From a bacterium Ga0077546 (lineage in GTDB: Bacteria; Cyanobacteriota; Vampirovibrionia; Obscuribacterales; Obscuribacteraceae): a stretch of DNA of 22,390 bases. A program made the position numbers and the translations under genes. Location of the stretch: positions 1 to 22,390 of the forward strand of contig LNEX01000515.1 in assembly GCA_001464165.1 (NCBI GenBank), in the 5' to 3' direction. Shown one piece after another: positions 8,577 to 16,636 of the stretch. The notes under the pieces are model-generated. The model searched no databases, had not been told where the DNA came from, and worked only from the letters and a program-made list of their open reading frames with translations. Position 1 is the first letter of the stretch, and every line of letters starts with the position of its first letter.

Positions 8577-9591
8577 TCTCCAATTTTTCTGCCTTTGCCT
8601 GTTCTGCTTTTACTTCTTTGACTTCTTTAGCTTTTTCGCTCCACGGCCCAAGAGCGAAGAGCTTTAGCATCGTGGGGCTAACCAGTTCGGCTTTTAATTG
8701 GGCGCTACTTTTGCTGTCACCAGAGGCCATCAGGGCACTGAGCTTCTCTTGCTGTTCGGTATTGACGTCTAAGAAGCGGCAGCGGAAGCAAGCCCAGGTT
8801 AAATCAAAGTTGGTCATGGCGGTTTTGGCGGCTAGATTAGGGGCTCTGACAAAGCGATCCTTAATCACTAAGGCAAAAGTCTGGCGATTGTCGTCACCGT
8901 CTACCGAGCGGTCTGGTTTTCGCTTCTGATAGAGAAAGCAAGTCATGTCTGAGTAGGCGTTCACAGCATCTTCAGTTAGCACTGGTGGTCCTAAATCAAC
9001 AATACGAACTGCACCGAGCAGGTCCTGTAAGAGTTCCAAGTCGGCCGAAGTTTCTTTGTTTTTGCTCAAATAGTGGCGAATCAAGGCGCGAAATAGCAAG
9101 CGGTAACTTTCTTTGACGTCTAGCTCTTGCAGTATTCTTGGTCGTAACGCTTTCCATAGCGGGGCGACACCGGCAAAGCTATTAACCGGTGCCGCCAATT
9201 TACTGGCAATTAGTTTTGTCAGGCGGTTCTTTTGATCCGTGGAAAGCGTACTTAGATTGAGTACTTCTGTGCGGTCGTCATCAATGTGACTTGAGGCGCA
9301 GAGGGCAAAGATTTCAAGCCAACAGCGGGTGTCATCGAGGGTGACTAGTGGTTCGCTTGGCTCAATCTGAGCTTTTTTTAAGACTGCAGTTTTGGCTGGG
9401 GCTAGAGGTTTAACTGGTACTTTCACTTTGTCGGTCGCCGCAGGTTTGCTCGTTGAGGCTGGAGGGCTAGCCTTGTCAGGGCTCAATGCGCCTTTATCTT
9501 CATAACCCCAATCACTTTGGGCCTGGACTGGGGTGGCCAAGAACTGGCTTAAAGTGAGTAGAAGCATCACTAGTTGGGGCTTTGCGCCCAT
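8569..9591 (-). CDS. Exported protein of unknown function with N-terminal signal peptide
   Basis: I do not recognise a family. An in-frame ATG exists at 9654, but the ATG at 9591 places a well-formed signal peptide at the N-terminus: MGAKPQ, then hydrophobic LVMLLLTLSQFLA, then a TPVQA-QSDW cleavage site. I therefore prefer 9591; an alternative start at 9654 would add 21 residues. The mature protein starts with a Pro/Ala/Lys/Ser-rich linker of about 60 residues. A mainly helical domain of about 250 residues follows, with several cysteines (CWLEIFALCA, TCFLYQ, ACFRCRF), and then a charged Lys/Glu/Ala tail. The cysteines suggest disulfides if the protein is periplasmic. The gene converges on the prenyltransferase and diverges from def. 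Confidence 0.7.
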   Translation of the reverse strand: MGAKPQLVMLLLTLSQFLATPVQAQSDWGYEDKGALSPDKASPPASTSKPAATDKVKVPVKPLAPAKTAVLKKAQIEPSEPLVTLDDTRCWLEIFALCASSHIDDDRTEVLNLSTLSTDQKNRLTKLIASKLAAPVNSFAGVAPLWKALRPRILQELDVKESYRLLFRALIRHYLSKNKETSADLELLQDLLGAVRIVDLGPPVLTEDAVNAYSDMTCFLYQKRKPDRSVDGDDNRQTFALVIKDRFVRAPNLAAKTAMTNFDLTWACFRCRFLDVNTEQQEKLSALMASGDSKSSAQLKAELVSPTMLKLFALGPWSEKAKEVKEVKAEQAKAEKLEIK

Positions 9592-9785
9592 TCTTGCCGG
9601 CCCTTTAGGGGCGGCTATTTGGGTGAAATATGTGTAGAGTGGTGTTAGAGGCATCTAAATAGTCTACAAAAACTAAGCTATGGTGTGATAATATCGGCTA
9701 AGAGCCCCGTGTAATCGGGTGCGAGAGATTTAGTACATATTAGAAATTCGGCAATGGAGGCCGGTTTTCATAAGAGGCAGCAATC

Positions 9786-10329
9786 ATGTCATTACTGAAG
9801 ATTAGATACTACCCTGATGCAGTGCTCAAGGCTAAGGCCAAAAAGATCACAATTTTTGATTCTTCGGTGCGCAAACTCGCGCAAGACATGCTTGACACTA
9901 TGTACGAGAACGATGGAGTGGGCTTAGCGGCTCCTCAGGTCGGCGTTTCTAAGCGCATGATGGTGATTGACGTCAGCGGCGAAGAAGAGACCCCGAGACC
10001 GATCGTTTTTATTAATCCTGAAATTATCGAACGAGATGGCGAAATGACAGGCCAAGGTGGTGGTCAAATTCCAAAATCTTAAAGGTCAGACTCTTAAGTT
10101 GACTGCCGATGGCAATTTGCTCTCCCGGGCAATTCAGCATGAAATTGATCACCTGGATGGCGAATTGTTTATAGATCGGGCAGTTTCACAGTTGAAGGCC
10201 GACTTAGAGATGACCAAGGCTGGTTTCCGTGAAGGCGATGTAGCAGAGCTTGAAAGAGAAGTAGAGCTGGAGAAAGAGGCACAGACTATTTCTCTAACCC
10301 AAACAGCCAATCAGCCAGTAGCGCTTTAA
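9786..10329 (+). pseudogene. def: Peptide deformylase, broken: metal-binding motif 2 missing and frame lost
   Basis: Peptide deformylase removes the formyl group from nascent proteins. The first part starts at ATG 9786 (MSLLKIRYYPD), carries motif 1 GVGLAAPQ at residues 44-51, and continues normally to ERDGEMTGQ. It then reads nonsense and stops at 10082. The family sequence resumes in a different frame from about 10057 (VVVKFQNLKGQ) and includes motif 3 QHEIDHLDG, then ends at 10329. Motif 2 (EGCLS), which supplies the metal-binding Cys, and the following ~12 residues are absent from every frame. A deletion of about 53-56 bases at 10055-10057 explains both the loss and the frame change. A frameshift product could not be an active deformylase. 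The 5' leader contains an extended -10-like TGTGATAAT at 9684-9692, with no convincing -35. A second def copy elsewhere, or an assembly error, should be considered. Confidence 0.9.
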
Positions 10330-10332
10330 GCA

Positions 10333-10680
10333 ATGTTCTGGAGCCTGCGCGAGAATATCGGCGGTTTAAAACACCTCACCCGCTTAACTGCTCGAATGGT
10401 TCTGCGGCAGAACAAGTCAAAATATATCCAGTGTCTAAATAAAGAATTTCCAGATTTAGACTTGAAGCCTGCCTTTGATGATAACGGCCATCCTTTGACC
10501 TGCCGCTTCTGCGGCTTCGCTATTTTTTCCGTTAGTCTTGGTACTTATCAATTTGCTGCTTGCTCGGCAATGGCGGATAATGTGATACTGCACAAGGCTA
10601 AAATAGCCGAATTCACGCAGACCCTACCTACTTTTGAAAGCATGAAGCTAGAGAGCAGTCAAAAGAAACTACTAAAATGA
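10333..10680 (+). CDS. Hypothetical protein with a CxxC motif
   Basis: I do not recognise this 115-residue protein. It starts with a basic helical segment (residues 1-35, MFWSLRENIGGLKHL and following). A central CRFCGFAIFSVSLG block follows, then ACSAMADN and a helical C-terminus. The CRFC pair plus a later Cys could form a small metal site, but a full four-ligand set is not visible. The ATG lies three bases after the def stop, and the gene's last codons overlap the next start in an ATGA arrangement. It is therefore almost certainly translated with the rapZ-C and yvcK genes, which makes a role with them possible. Confidence 0.65.
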   Translation: MFWSLRENIGGLKHLTRLTARMVLRQNKSKYIQCLNKEFPDLDLKPAFDDNGHPLTCRFCGFAIFSVSLGTYQFAACSAMADNVILHKAKIAEFTQTLPTFESMKLESSQKKLLK

Positions 10681-11138
10681 ATCCGAACAAGAAAACTCAA
10701 GTAAATCACACTGTCAACGTCTTATCTTTCGGCTTTAAAAAAGGTGATGCACCCCAAGCCAATGTGGTTATGGACGTACGCTTTCTCAAGAATCCCTTCT
10801 GGGTGGAAGAGCTGCGGCCGCTTACCGGCCGAGATCAGCCAGTTAAAGACTACGTTATGGAGCAAAGCTCGGCTCAAGAATTTATGGGCAACCTCAAAGC
10901 GATGGTGTCACATGTGATACCGGCGATGTTTCTCAATCAAGCCAATATTGATTGTTTTACTATTGCCGTAGGTTGCACTGGTGGTCAGCACCGCTCTGTA
11001 GCTGTGGCAGAGGAAGTGGCTAAGTTTCTCAAAGACAGCTATCCTCACTATAAAGTATCGCTATCTCACCGCGAGCTTGATCAAATCACAAGTGCCTGTC
11101 AGAGTGAAGAGTCACTAGCCCTTCAAGAAGGGAACTAG
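10677..11138 (+). CDS. Stand-alone RapZ C-terminal-domain protein
   Basis: The sequence matches the C-terminal half of RapZ/YvcJ: VLSFGFKKGDAPQANVVMDV, then RFLKNPFWVEELRPLTGRD, then IAVGCTGGQHRSVAVAE and SHREL. The N-terminal P-loop kinase-like domain of full-length RapZ (about 285 residues) is absent. No remnant is visible upstream, where a different gene overlaps by four bases. In E. coli the C-terminal domain of RapZ binds glucosamine-6-phosphate and is the part that binds the GlmZ/GlmY small RNAs. Whether this short form binds RNA or the metabolite is unknown. The stop codon directly abuts the YvcK start at 11139, so the two are very probably co-translated. The pairing echoes the yvcJ-yvcK pairing in Bacillus. 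Confidence 0.85.
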   Translation: MNPNKKTQVNHTVNVLSFGFKKGDAPQANVVMDVRFLKNPFWVEELRPLTGRDQPVKDYVMEQSSAQEFMGNLKAMVSHVIPAMFLNQANIDCFTIAVGCTGGQHRSVAVAEEVAKFLKDSYPHYKVSLSHRELDQITSACQSEESLALQEGN

Positions 11139-12587
11139 ATGCCGAAGAAGCCAAAGAAATCGTTAGACTATCGCTTTCAAAGCTGGATGCTACCAGGATT
11201 AAAGCGTTATCTTGGGATTGTTGTTTTGGCTATCATTGCCATTGTATTTGGTGTGTTGACTTTGCTCGATGTGCACCCTGTCGACAAGATGTTTCGCTTG
11301 ATTATCTGGGCATTGAAAGATATTCGCGCTGTTGTTGCTGAATTGGCATCAGTTATGCACAAGCAGCTCAATGCCATAATTTTAATTACAGCTGGTTCGG
11401 TAGCTGTATTTGTTTCGATTGTTCGCATCACTCAACTTGTTCTCGGTGCTTATTTGCCCGAGCGTGAGTCCATCCCCGATATGCTCTACCGCGCTCGTAA
11501 GTTTGGCCGGGGACCCAAAGTCGTGGTTATTGGTGGCGGCACTGGCTTGTCAAATCTCTTGCGCGGCCTGAAAAAACACACTTACAACATCACAGCCATT
11601 GTTACGGTTGGTGATGATGGTGGCAGCTCTGGGCGCTTGCGAGAAGAGCTTGGAGTGCTTCCTCCCGGCGATATTCGCAACTGCATTACGGCATTGGCTG
11701 ATGAAGACAAGCTGGTTACAGAGCTATTTAGATATCGCTTCGAATCTGGCGAAGGTCTTGAAGGTCACAGCTTTGGTAATCTATTCATTACTGCTGTTTG
11801 TGCCGTTACTCATGGCGATATGATTCAGGCTGTACGCACAGCCAGCCGAGTACTCAACAGCTGTGGTCAGGTTTTACCTTCCACTCTAGATAGTTTGACT
11901 TTAATGGCAGAATTTGAAGATGGCAGCATAGTCAAAGGCGAGTCGCGAATAACGGAAGAGGGGGCAGCTTCTCCGAATAAGCGCATAAAGCGACTGTTCA
12001 GCGAGCCCGCCGAACCGGTTGCCGTACCTGAGGCAGTGGCCGCAATTATGGAAGCTGAGTTAATCGTGCTCGGACCTGGTAGCCTTTATACCTCAGTTGT
12101 CCCTAATTTAATTGTGCCTGGAATTGCTGAGGCCGTGCGCAATTCTAGGGCAAAGAAAATTTATGTCTGCAACGTCATGACTCAGCCTGGTGAAACCACT
12201 GATTATTCAGTTGGTGACCACGTAGAAGTGCTTCTCAACCACTCAAAGACAGCTGCTGGGGCAGCGGGCCGTCTGATGCAAGGTGTGCTGGTTAACGACT
12301 ACGGTAAGGCCGCCCCAGTCCTGCCTTCTGGTTCTAAGCCTGTGCGCTTTGACCCAGAGCGTCTCAAAGAATTAGGGGTTATGCCTTTTCGTAAGATGTT
12401 GGTGAGCGAAGAGGCTGTTAGCCACCATGACCCTGCAAAGCTTGCTGAAGTAATTATGCAGTTCTTCACGTATAAAGCTAAGCGTAAGATAGCAATTCCG
12501 AAGCCGCCATCTGGCAATCTGGGGCCGCCAACTGCTGGTGCTACCGCTGCAGAAGCACCTCTGGCCAAGATAGGCCGAAAGTTATAA
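11139..12587 (+). CDS. yvcK: YvcK/CofD-family protein (gluconeogenesis factor, UDP-GlcNAc-binding family) with N-terminal membrane segments
   Basis: The CofD-like domain begins at about residue 126 with KVVVIGGGTGLSNLLRGLK. It continues with TVGDDGGSSGRLREELG, PPGDIRNCITALA and EGHSFGNLF, all diagnostic of the YvcK family. A later LGPGSLYTSVVPNL motif is also present. Two hydrophobic stretches lie ahead of the domain (about residues 24-43 and 78-103), so the protein is probably anchored in the membrane with the catalytic-fold domain in the cytoplasm. B. subtilis YvcK lacks this extension; I associate it with cyanobacterial-type homologues. In B. subtilis and M. tuberculosis, YvcK homologues bind UDP-GlcNAc and support growth on gluconeogenic carbon and cell-wall synthesis. 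The C-terminus is a Pro/Ala-rich tail. Translation begins immediately after the RapZ-C stop. Confidence 0.92.
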   Translation: MPKKPKKSLDYRFQSWMLPGLKRYLGIVVLAIIAIVFGVLTLLDVHPVDKMFRLIIWALKDIRAVVAELASVMHKQLNAIILITAGSVAVFVSIVRITQLVLGAYLPERESIPDMLYRARKFGRGPKVVVIGGGTGLSNLLRGLKKHTYNITAIVTVGDDGGSSGRLREELGVLPPGDIRNCITALADEDKLVTELFRYRFESGEGLEGHSFGNLFITAVCAVTHGDMIQAVRTASRVLNSCGQVLPSTLDSLTLMAEFEDGSIVKGESRITEEGAASPNKRIKRLFSEPAEPVAVPEAVAAIMEAELIVLGPGSLYTSVVPNLIVPGIAEAVRNSRAKKIYVCNVMTQPGETTDYSVGDHVEVLLNHSKTAAGAAGRLMQGVLVNDYGKAAPVLPSGSKPVRFDPERLKELGVMPFRKMLVSEEAVSHHDPAKLAEVIMQFFTYKAKRKIAIPKPPSGNLGPPTAGATAAEAPLAKIGRKL

Positions 12588-12614
12588 ATTCTAGTTCCCA
12601 AGTAGGAGGTTTCT

Positions 12615-13100
12615 ATGAGTTCGGCAGCTCCATCGAAAGAGAAAATTGGTCCAGCAATTGGTCGTCTGGCCAGTGGTGTTTATATCGTCACGGTTGATGT
12701 TGCTGGAAAGAAAGACGGGATGCTGGCTACCTGGATTACCCAAGCTGGTTTTGATCCGCCATCGCTGGTGGTATCGGTGAATAAGCAGCGCGATATTCTT
12801 AGGGCCATGAACGTTGGTGATAGGTTTACTATCAATGTTCTCTCGAACCGCAATATGGATATTTTTAAAGCTTTTGCCAAGCCCCATAATGACGAGAAGT
12901 TTGATGGTCTTGCTCTCAAAGAGTCAAATATCGCTGGCCCAGTTTTCGCTGAGGCTGTCTCTTACATTGACCTGAAAGTGCAATCAGTCACTGAAGTTGG
13001 CGATCACGTGCTTGTGGTCGGTGAAGTAATCGATGGCGAGCTGCTCAATGGTCAAGATGAACCGATGACTCACTTGCGCAAAGACGGTTTCAAGTACTAA
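12615..13100 (+). CDS. Flavin reductase-like, FMN-binding split-barrel protein
   Basis: The protein has 161 residues and the order of the flavin reductase domain. It begins with IGRLASGVYIVTVDVAG, then GMLATWITQAGFDPPSLVVS, KQRDILRAM, FTINVLS and a final HLRKDGFKY. It resembles the C-terminal reductase module of cyanobacterial A-type diflavin proteins more than a full two-domain enzyme, and no metallo-lactamase or flavodoxin part is present. It probably binds FMN or FAD and reduces it with NAD(P)H, but the partner is unknown. A very strong Shine-Dalgarno (AGGAGG at 12604-12609) lies five bases before the ATG. The gene follows yvcK by only 27 bases, so it may be the last gene of that operon with high translation. 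Confidence 0.87.
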   Translation: MSSAAPSKEKIGPAIGRLASGVYIVTVDVAGKKDGMLATWITQAGFDPPSLVVSVNKQRDILRAMNVGDRFTINVLSNRNMDIFKAFAKPHNDEKFDGLALKESNIAGPVFAEAVSYIDLKVQSVTEVGDHVLVVGEVIDGELLNGQDEPMTHLRKDGFKY

Positions 13101-13138
13101 TTAGAAAAGTACTAGTTAGAAAAAATACTAGTTCGAAA
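13093..13138. repeat. Three imperfect 15-16-bp tandem copies at a convergent gene junction
   Basis: AGTACTAATTAGAAA (13093-13107), AGTACTAGTTAGAAA (13108-13122) and AAATACTAGTTCGAAA (13123-13138) are adjacent copies of one short unit. They span the stop of the flavin reductase gene and the last codons of the patatin gene. Replication slippage is the simplest origin. I see no stem with a U-run that would make this a terminator. Confidence 0.7.
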
Positions 13139-14060
13139 GGGCTTTAACTTCGGCTTCTTCTCTGAAGATCTGGGCGAGCTGCTCGCGAGCGTCATCGTAG
13201 CCTTGTCTTATGAGGCGCCGTGAGCGCTCGGGGTCAATCTCTAGCAAGGTCACATTGACGCCGTGCTTGGGCTGGAACACTCTAATTTTTACTTTCTTGC
13301 GCCCTCTCGATTCGACTGAATTAGCGTCAATCAGGCGGTTGTAGAGTTCCGCCGCTTGCACTTCTTTGCGGGCAGAAGCATCTAAAACAATATCGAGACA
13401 GCGCACCAATACTTCAAACATATTAACTGGGCAAACGTTGATGCGCTCTGGATGCAAGAGCACCATATAGACTTCATCAGCACCAAGATGTATTGCAGTT
13501 TCCATTGGCGTGTTGCGAACGAGACCGCCGTCAATCCAGAGGCCTTGACCATGAATGTGCCGGGGTGGAAAAGCCATAGGCAGAGCTGATGTCGCCATTA
13601 ATACGTCGATTAGCTCATTGGTCGACATAATGTCATCAATTGTGATTAGCCTGGTCTCTAGGCTGCACAAATCAGTGGTACACCAGCCTACTTTTGTCGT
13701 GCTCGCTTTCAACTTCTGCAAATTTAGTTCGCGCCGTAAAAGCTCTTCTAAGGGTGAAGTATCAAGTAGGCCTAGCTTGTGTCCAAGCACCAGGCGGCCG
13801 ATCTGGTGAGCTGAGGGCAGGCTGAAAACATCTTTGCTACGTATTGAGCACCATAGCTCTTCTAGGCGAGTTTGATTGCCCTGAGCATAAAGGCTGGCAT
13901 TGATGCCGCCGATGCTTGTACCGAAGGCGAGATCGAATTCTATTCCGGCTTCTTTAAAGGCCTTGGTAACACCAACTTGATAAGCTCCTCTGCCGCCGCC
14001 GCCGGGTAGCACAAGGGCACGCATAGGACGGTGAGGCTTTTCAGTATCGTCGGATGCCAT
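13128..14060 (-). CDS. Patatin-like phospholipase (RssA-type)
   Basis: This is a serine lipid acyl hydrolase of the bacterial patatin family. The oxyanion-hole glycine motif [11 protein letters not shown] lies at residues 20-30. The nucleophile elbow GTSIG has Ser49, and the catalytic Asp177 sits in the DGG motif ([11 protein letters not shown]). Together they form the Ser-Asp dyad. The length of 310 residues is typical of the short RssA-like class. There is no signal peptide and no transmembrane segment, so the protein is likely cytoplasmic or membrane-associated. The ATG at 14060 fits the family start, a short hydrophilic leader before RALVLPGGG. The gene is divergent from the monooxygenase gene. 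The physiological substrate is not deducible. Confidence 0.92.
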   Translation of the reverse strand: MASDDTEKPHRPMRALVLPGGGGRGAYQVGVTKAFKEAGIEFDLAFGTSIGGINASLYAQGNQTRLEELWCSIRSKDVFSLPSAHQIGRLVLGHKLGLLDTSPLEELLRRELNLQKLKASTTKVGWCTTDLCSLETRLITIDDIMSTNELIDVLMATSALPMAFPPRHIHGQGLWIDGGLVRNTPMETAIHLGADEVYMVLLHPERINVCPVNMFEVLVRCLDIVLDASARKEVQAAELYNRLIDANSVESRGRKKVKIRVFQPKHGVNVTLLEIDPERSRRLIRQGYDDAREQLAQIFREEAEVKALSN

Positions 14061-14187
14061 GGTTAAGACCTTACAAATAGACTCTTACCAATCTATCGTA
14101 TGTTACCTGCTGCCCTGTGGCAACCCTTCTAGCTAATTGCTTCAGCAACTGCTGTAAAATACTGGCAATTCTTTCTTGGGGGCTCCA

Positions 14188-15957
14188 GTGGCAGATATAG
14201 TTGATGTTTTGATTGTTGGTGCGGGCCCCACCGGGCTTACTCTCGCCAATGACTTGCGAAGGCGCGGTGTTAACTTCCGCATTATCGACAAGGCTGATGC
14301 TGCCACTACAATTTCAAAAGCCATTGTGGTGCACGCCCGTAACTTAGAGATGTTCGAAAATATGTCTCTGGTGGAGCCTTTCCTGGCCCATGGTATGGCC
14401 ATTCGTGGCAGCAATATTTATAGTCAAAATAAACGCATCGTTCATCTCAACATGGATGAAATTGAGTCGTTTTATAAGTTTGTTCTGGCAATTCCCCAAA
14501 GTAAAACAGAAGAGATACTGGCTGATAATCTGACTGGTAAAGGGGTAAATATTGAGCGTAGCAAAGAGTTGATTACTCTTACTCAAGACGACGAACAAGT
14601 TATAGCCACTGTCAAATGCGAAAACCAGGCCGAACCTGAGACCATCAAGTGTCGTTATCTAGTTGGTTGCGACGGTGCTCACAGTGCTGCTCGACATGGC
14701 CTAGGTTTGAATTTTGAAGGCGCTTCTTATGATGAAGTATTTGGTGCAGCTGACGTTGCGGTTGACCCAGGCAATCAATTGACGATGCTTGAAGATGAGG
14801 CCTATATTTACTTTTCTGAAAGCGGTATGGTTACCTTCTTTCCTTTTGGTGCGGGGCGCTACCGTCTCATCTTTGACATGATGCCGGATTCTAATTTAGA
14901 TGCTAGTAGCGATCTGAAATTTGAAGAAGTTGTTGAGCTAGTTAAGACCCGCCTCAGTCAAGAGATTAAGACTCCAGAGCAGAAGCCGCTCACTATCTCT
15001 GACCCGCATTGGATGAGCTGGTTCAAGATCAATAGACGTTGCGTTACTTCTTATCGTCAAGGCCGAGTATTTCTGGCCGGTGACTCAGCTCATATTCATA
15101 GCCCCGTGGGTGGAGTGGGCATGAATACCGGCATGCAAGACGCCATCAACTTGTCGTGGAAATTACATCTGGCTTTAAATGGTCTAGCCGCCGACGGTGA
15201 TCGTTTACTTGATACTTATCATGAAGAGCGTCATACCGTTGGTCAGGCCGTTTTGAAAGGCACTGATATGGCCACTAAGGCTGTTACTCTGCGTAACCCT
15301 TTGGCTAAAAATGTACGCGATCGGATGATGTCGTTTTTGTCTGCGCAAGAAGTGGTGCAGCAGCGCATACTTAGAGCTGGCAGCTTAACTGGTATCAGCT
15401 ATCGTCAAAGTTCGCTTTCCGCCGAGGCTCATCGCCCCCTTGAGCGAGCCCTCAAAGCTGTGGATAGCGGAATTTTGCGCTTTACTGGCCATGGCGAATT
15501 GGGCGAACGCCCCGGTTTTAAGTCGTGGATGGAGTTTACCCGTGGGCCTGTGGCCGGTGATCGGGTCGTTGATGGGCCGTGTCAAACCGCCAATGGCAAG
15601 AGTACAAGGCTAGCTCTAAAAATGGTTTCCACTAAGTTTCAGTTATTGCTTTTTGATGGCTTTGTTAATTCAGAACCGGGCTACTTACAGTTCAGTGCCA
15701 TTGAGAAAAATATAGAAGAGCACTACAAAGACCTAATTGATGTTCATGTAATTGTGCCAGCTCTAGCGAAAACACCGAAAATGCCGAAGTTTAAGTCTCT
15801 GTTGCTTGATGCTGAGCGCGAATTGCACAATGTTTATGGCGCCAGTTCTGAGTGTCTCTATTTAATTCGTCCTGATGGCTACATTGCTTTTCGCAGTCAG
15901 CCAGCCAGCTGGGATGAGCTATCGCATTACCTGACTGGGCTGCTCAAGGGGAACTAG
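14188..15957 (+). CDS. FAD-dependent aromatic-ring monooxygenase (PHBH/UbiH-type) with thioredoxin-like C-terminal domain
   Basis: The N-terminus carries the Rossmann FAD motif DVLIVGAGPTGLTLANDLRR followed by the acidic strand end IIDKAD. The second FAD motif, VFLAGDSAHIHSPVGGVGMN, then MQDAINLSWKL, is at about residues 294-325 counted from the GTG. The central GCDGAHSAAR is the DG motif of class A flavoprotein monooxygenases. The last ~170 residues resemble the C-terminal thioredoxin-like dimerisation domain of phenol hydroxylase-type enzymes (FQLLLFDGF to YLIRPDGYIAFR). An in-frame TTG at 14176 is possible, but GTG 14188 has GGGGG six bases upstream and places the FAD strand near the N-terminus, so I prefer it. 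The substrate is unknown; neighbouring genes give no catabolic pathway context. Confidence 0.9.
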   Translation: MADIVDVLIVGAGPTGLTLANDLRRRGVNFRIIDKADAATTISKAIVVHARNLEMFENMSLVEPFLAHGMAIRGSNIYSQNKRIVHLNMDEIESFYKFVLAIPQSKTEEILADNLTGKGVNIERSKELITLTQDDEQVIATVKCENQAEPETIKCRYLVGCDGAHSAARHGLGLNFEGASYDEVFGAADVAVDPGNQLTMLEDEAYIYFSESGMVTFFPFGAGRYRLIFDMMPDSNLDASSDLKFEEVVELVKTRLSQEIKTPEQKPLTISDPHWMSWFKINRRCVTSYRQGRVFLAGDSAHIHSPVGGVGMNTGMQDAINLSWKLHLALNGLAADGDRLLDTYHEERHTVGQAVLKGTDMATKAVTLRNPLAKNVRDRMMSFLSAQEVVQQRILRAGSLTGISYRQSSLSAEAHRPLERALKAVDSGILRFTGHGELGERPGFKSWMEFTRGPVAGDRVVDGPCQTANGKSTRLALKMVSTKFQLLLFDGFVNSEPGYLQFSAIEKNIEEHYKDLIDVHVIVPALAKTPKMPKFKSLLLDAERELHNVYGASSECLYLIRPDGYIAFRSQPASWDELSHYLTGLLKGN

Positions 15958-15971
15958 ATCTGGCGATCTAG
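15954..15971. other. Perfect 7-bp inverted repeat after the monooxygenase stop
   Basis: CTAGATC-TGGC-GATCTAG is a perfect 7-bp stem with a 4-base loop that includes the stop codon of the monooxygenase. No T-run follows on the plus strand, so it is not a convincing intrinsic terminator. It may act as a 3'-end stabiliser or be coincidental. Confidence 0.5.
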
Positions 15972-16013
15972 AATGAAAATCTGCGTATCGTTTGGAAGCT
16001 TCGAGGACCTGAC

Positions 16014-16574
16014 TTGTACAGAGTAAATAACGATCAAGTCGTAGAGTTGGCAAAGCTGCCTAAGCCGGAGTCAGGAGCCCCATCTCCACAAGTCTTCGCC
16101 ACGGAGCATACAATCTGGCTGACATATTTCATCTCTGAGTCGGACCCTTGGTACGAGAAGAAGTACTCTAAAATTTGGTCTGACTCTGATGAGCAGTGCA
16201 AAGAAGACTGCTTTGCCGTCGTTCAATTTAAAACGGCTCACATTCACATGTTCGGAGGCCCGAGTGAGGAGACTATTGTTGGCCACCCTCTAGCAGAGAG
16301 GGGGTTGGAAAGTTTCAGGATTGGTGAGAACACCAATTCGACCTGGATCAAGGAGTTGGAAGAGATGGACTCTTTAGGGCATTCTCGCCAGGCATGCGGA
16401 TTTCTAGGGGCTAGACATTTCATTTTGGCTTTTCACGACTCGACTTTCGAATGCATAGCACAACGCTTCAATGTATACATTCGGCACGGTGACATGTTAG
16501 AGGAAGTTGGGAAAATTTTACGAGCTTTCGATGATGGCCTGGAAGTACCCGTTAGTCTTGAGAAGTCAGAGTGA
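16014..16574 (+). CDS. Conserved hypothetical protein, start probably misplaced by a one-base lesion
   Basis: The function is unknown, but the C-terminal half resembles a widespread bacterial hypothetical family by the pattern GHPLAERGL, then NSTWIKELEEM, then RHFILAFHDSTFECIA. The only start in the clean frame is TTG 16014. The frame stays open upstream to a stop at 15969-15971 and reads as plausible protein: NLRIVWKLRGPDLYRV. An ATG at 15973 lies in another frame. It would join perfectly (M-K-N-L-R-I-V-W) if the A-run after it had five A's instead of four. A start at 15973 with a single-base indel is therefore likely, either a real mutation or a homopolymer error. The protein is acidic, soluble and lacks a signal peptide. 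It follows the monooxygenase gene on the same strand. Confidence 0.72.
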   Translation: MYRVNNDQVVELAKLPKPESGAPSPQVFATEHTIWLTYFISESDPWYEKKYSKIWSDSDEQCKEDCFAVVQFKTAHIHMFGGPSEETIVGHPLAERGLESFRIGENTNSTWIKELEEMDSLGHSRQACGFLGARHFILAFHDSTFECIAQRFNVYIRHGDMLEEVGKILRAFDDGLEVPVSLEKSE

Positions 16575-16636
16575 GCCACTCTCTCAGCTGTTGAATTACA
16601 CCGCATCGTCACTGCAAGTGTTGCCGGGTTTTGCTG

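Noticed and set aside
10040..10082. Programmed frameshift in def
   Set aside because: The metal-ligand motif is absent in all frames, so translation in either order cannot give a working enzyme.
14061..14187. Promoter pair in the patatin/monooxygenase divergent region
   Set aside because: No -35/-10 combination with good spacing could be found by eye.
15954..15971. Rho-independent terminator after the monooxygenase
   Set aside because: The stem is short, AT-rich and not followed by a T-run.
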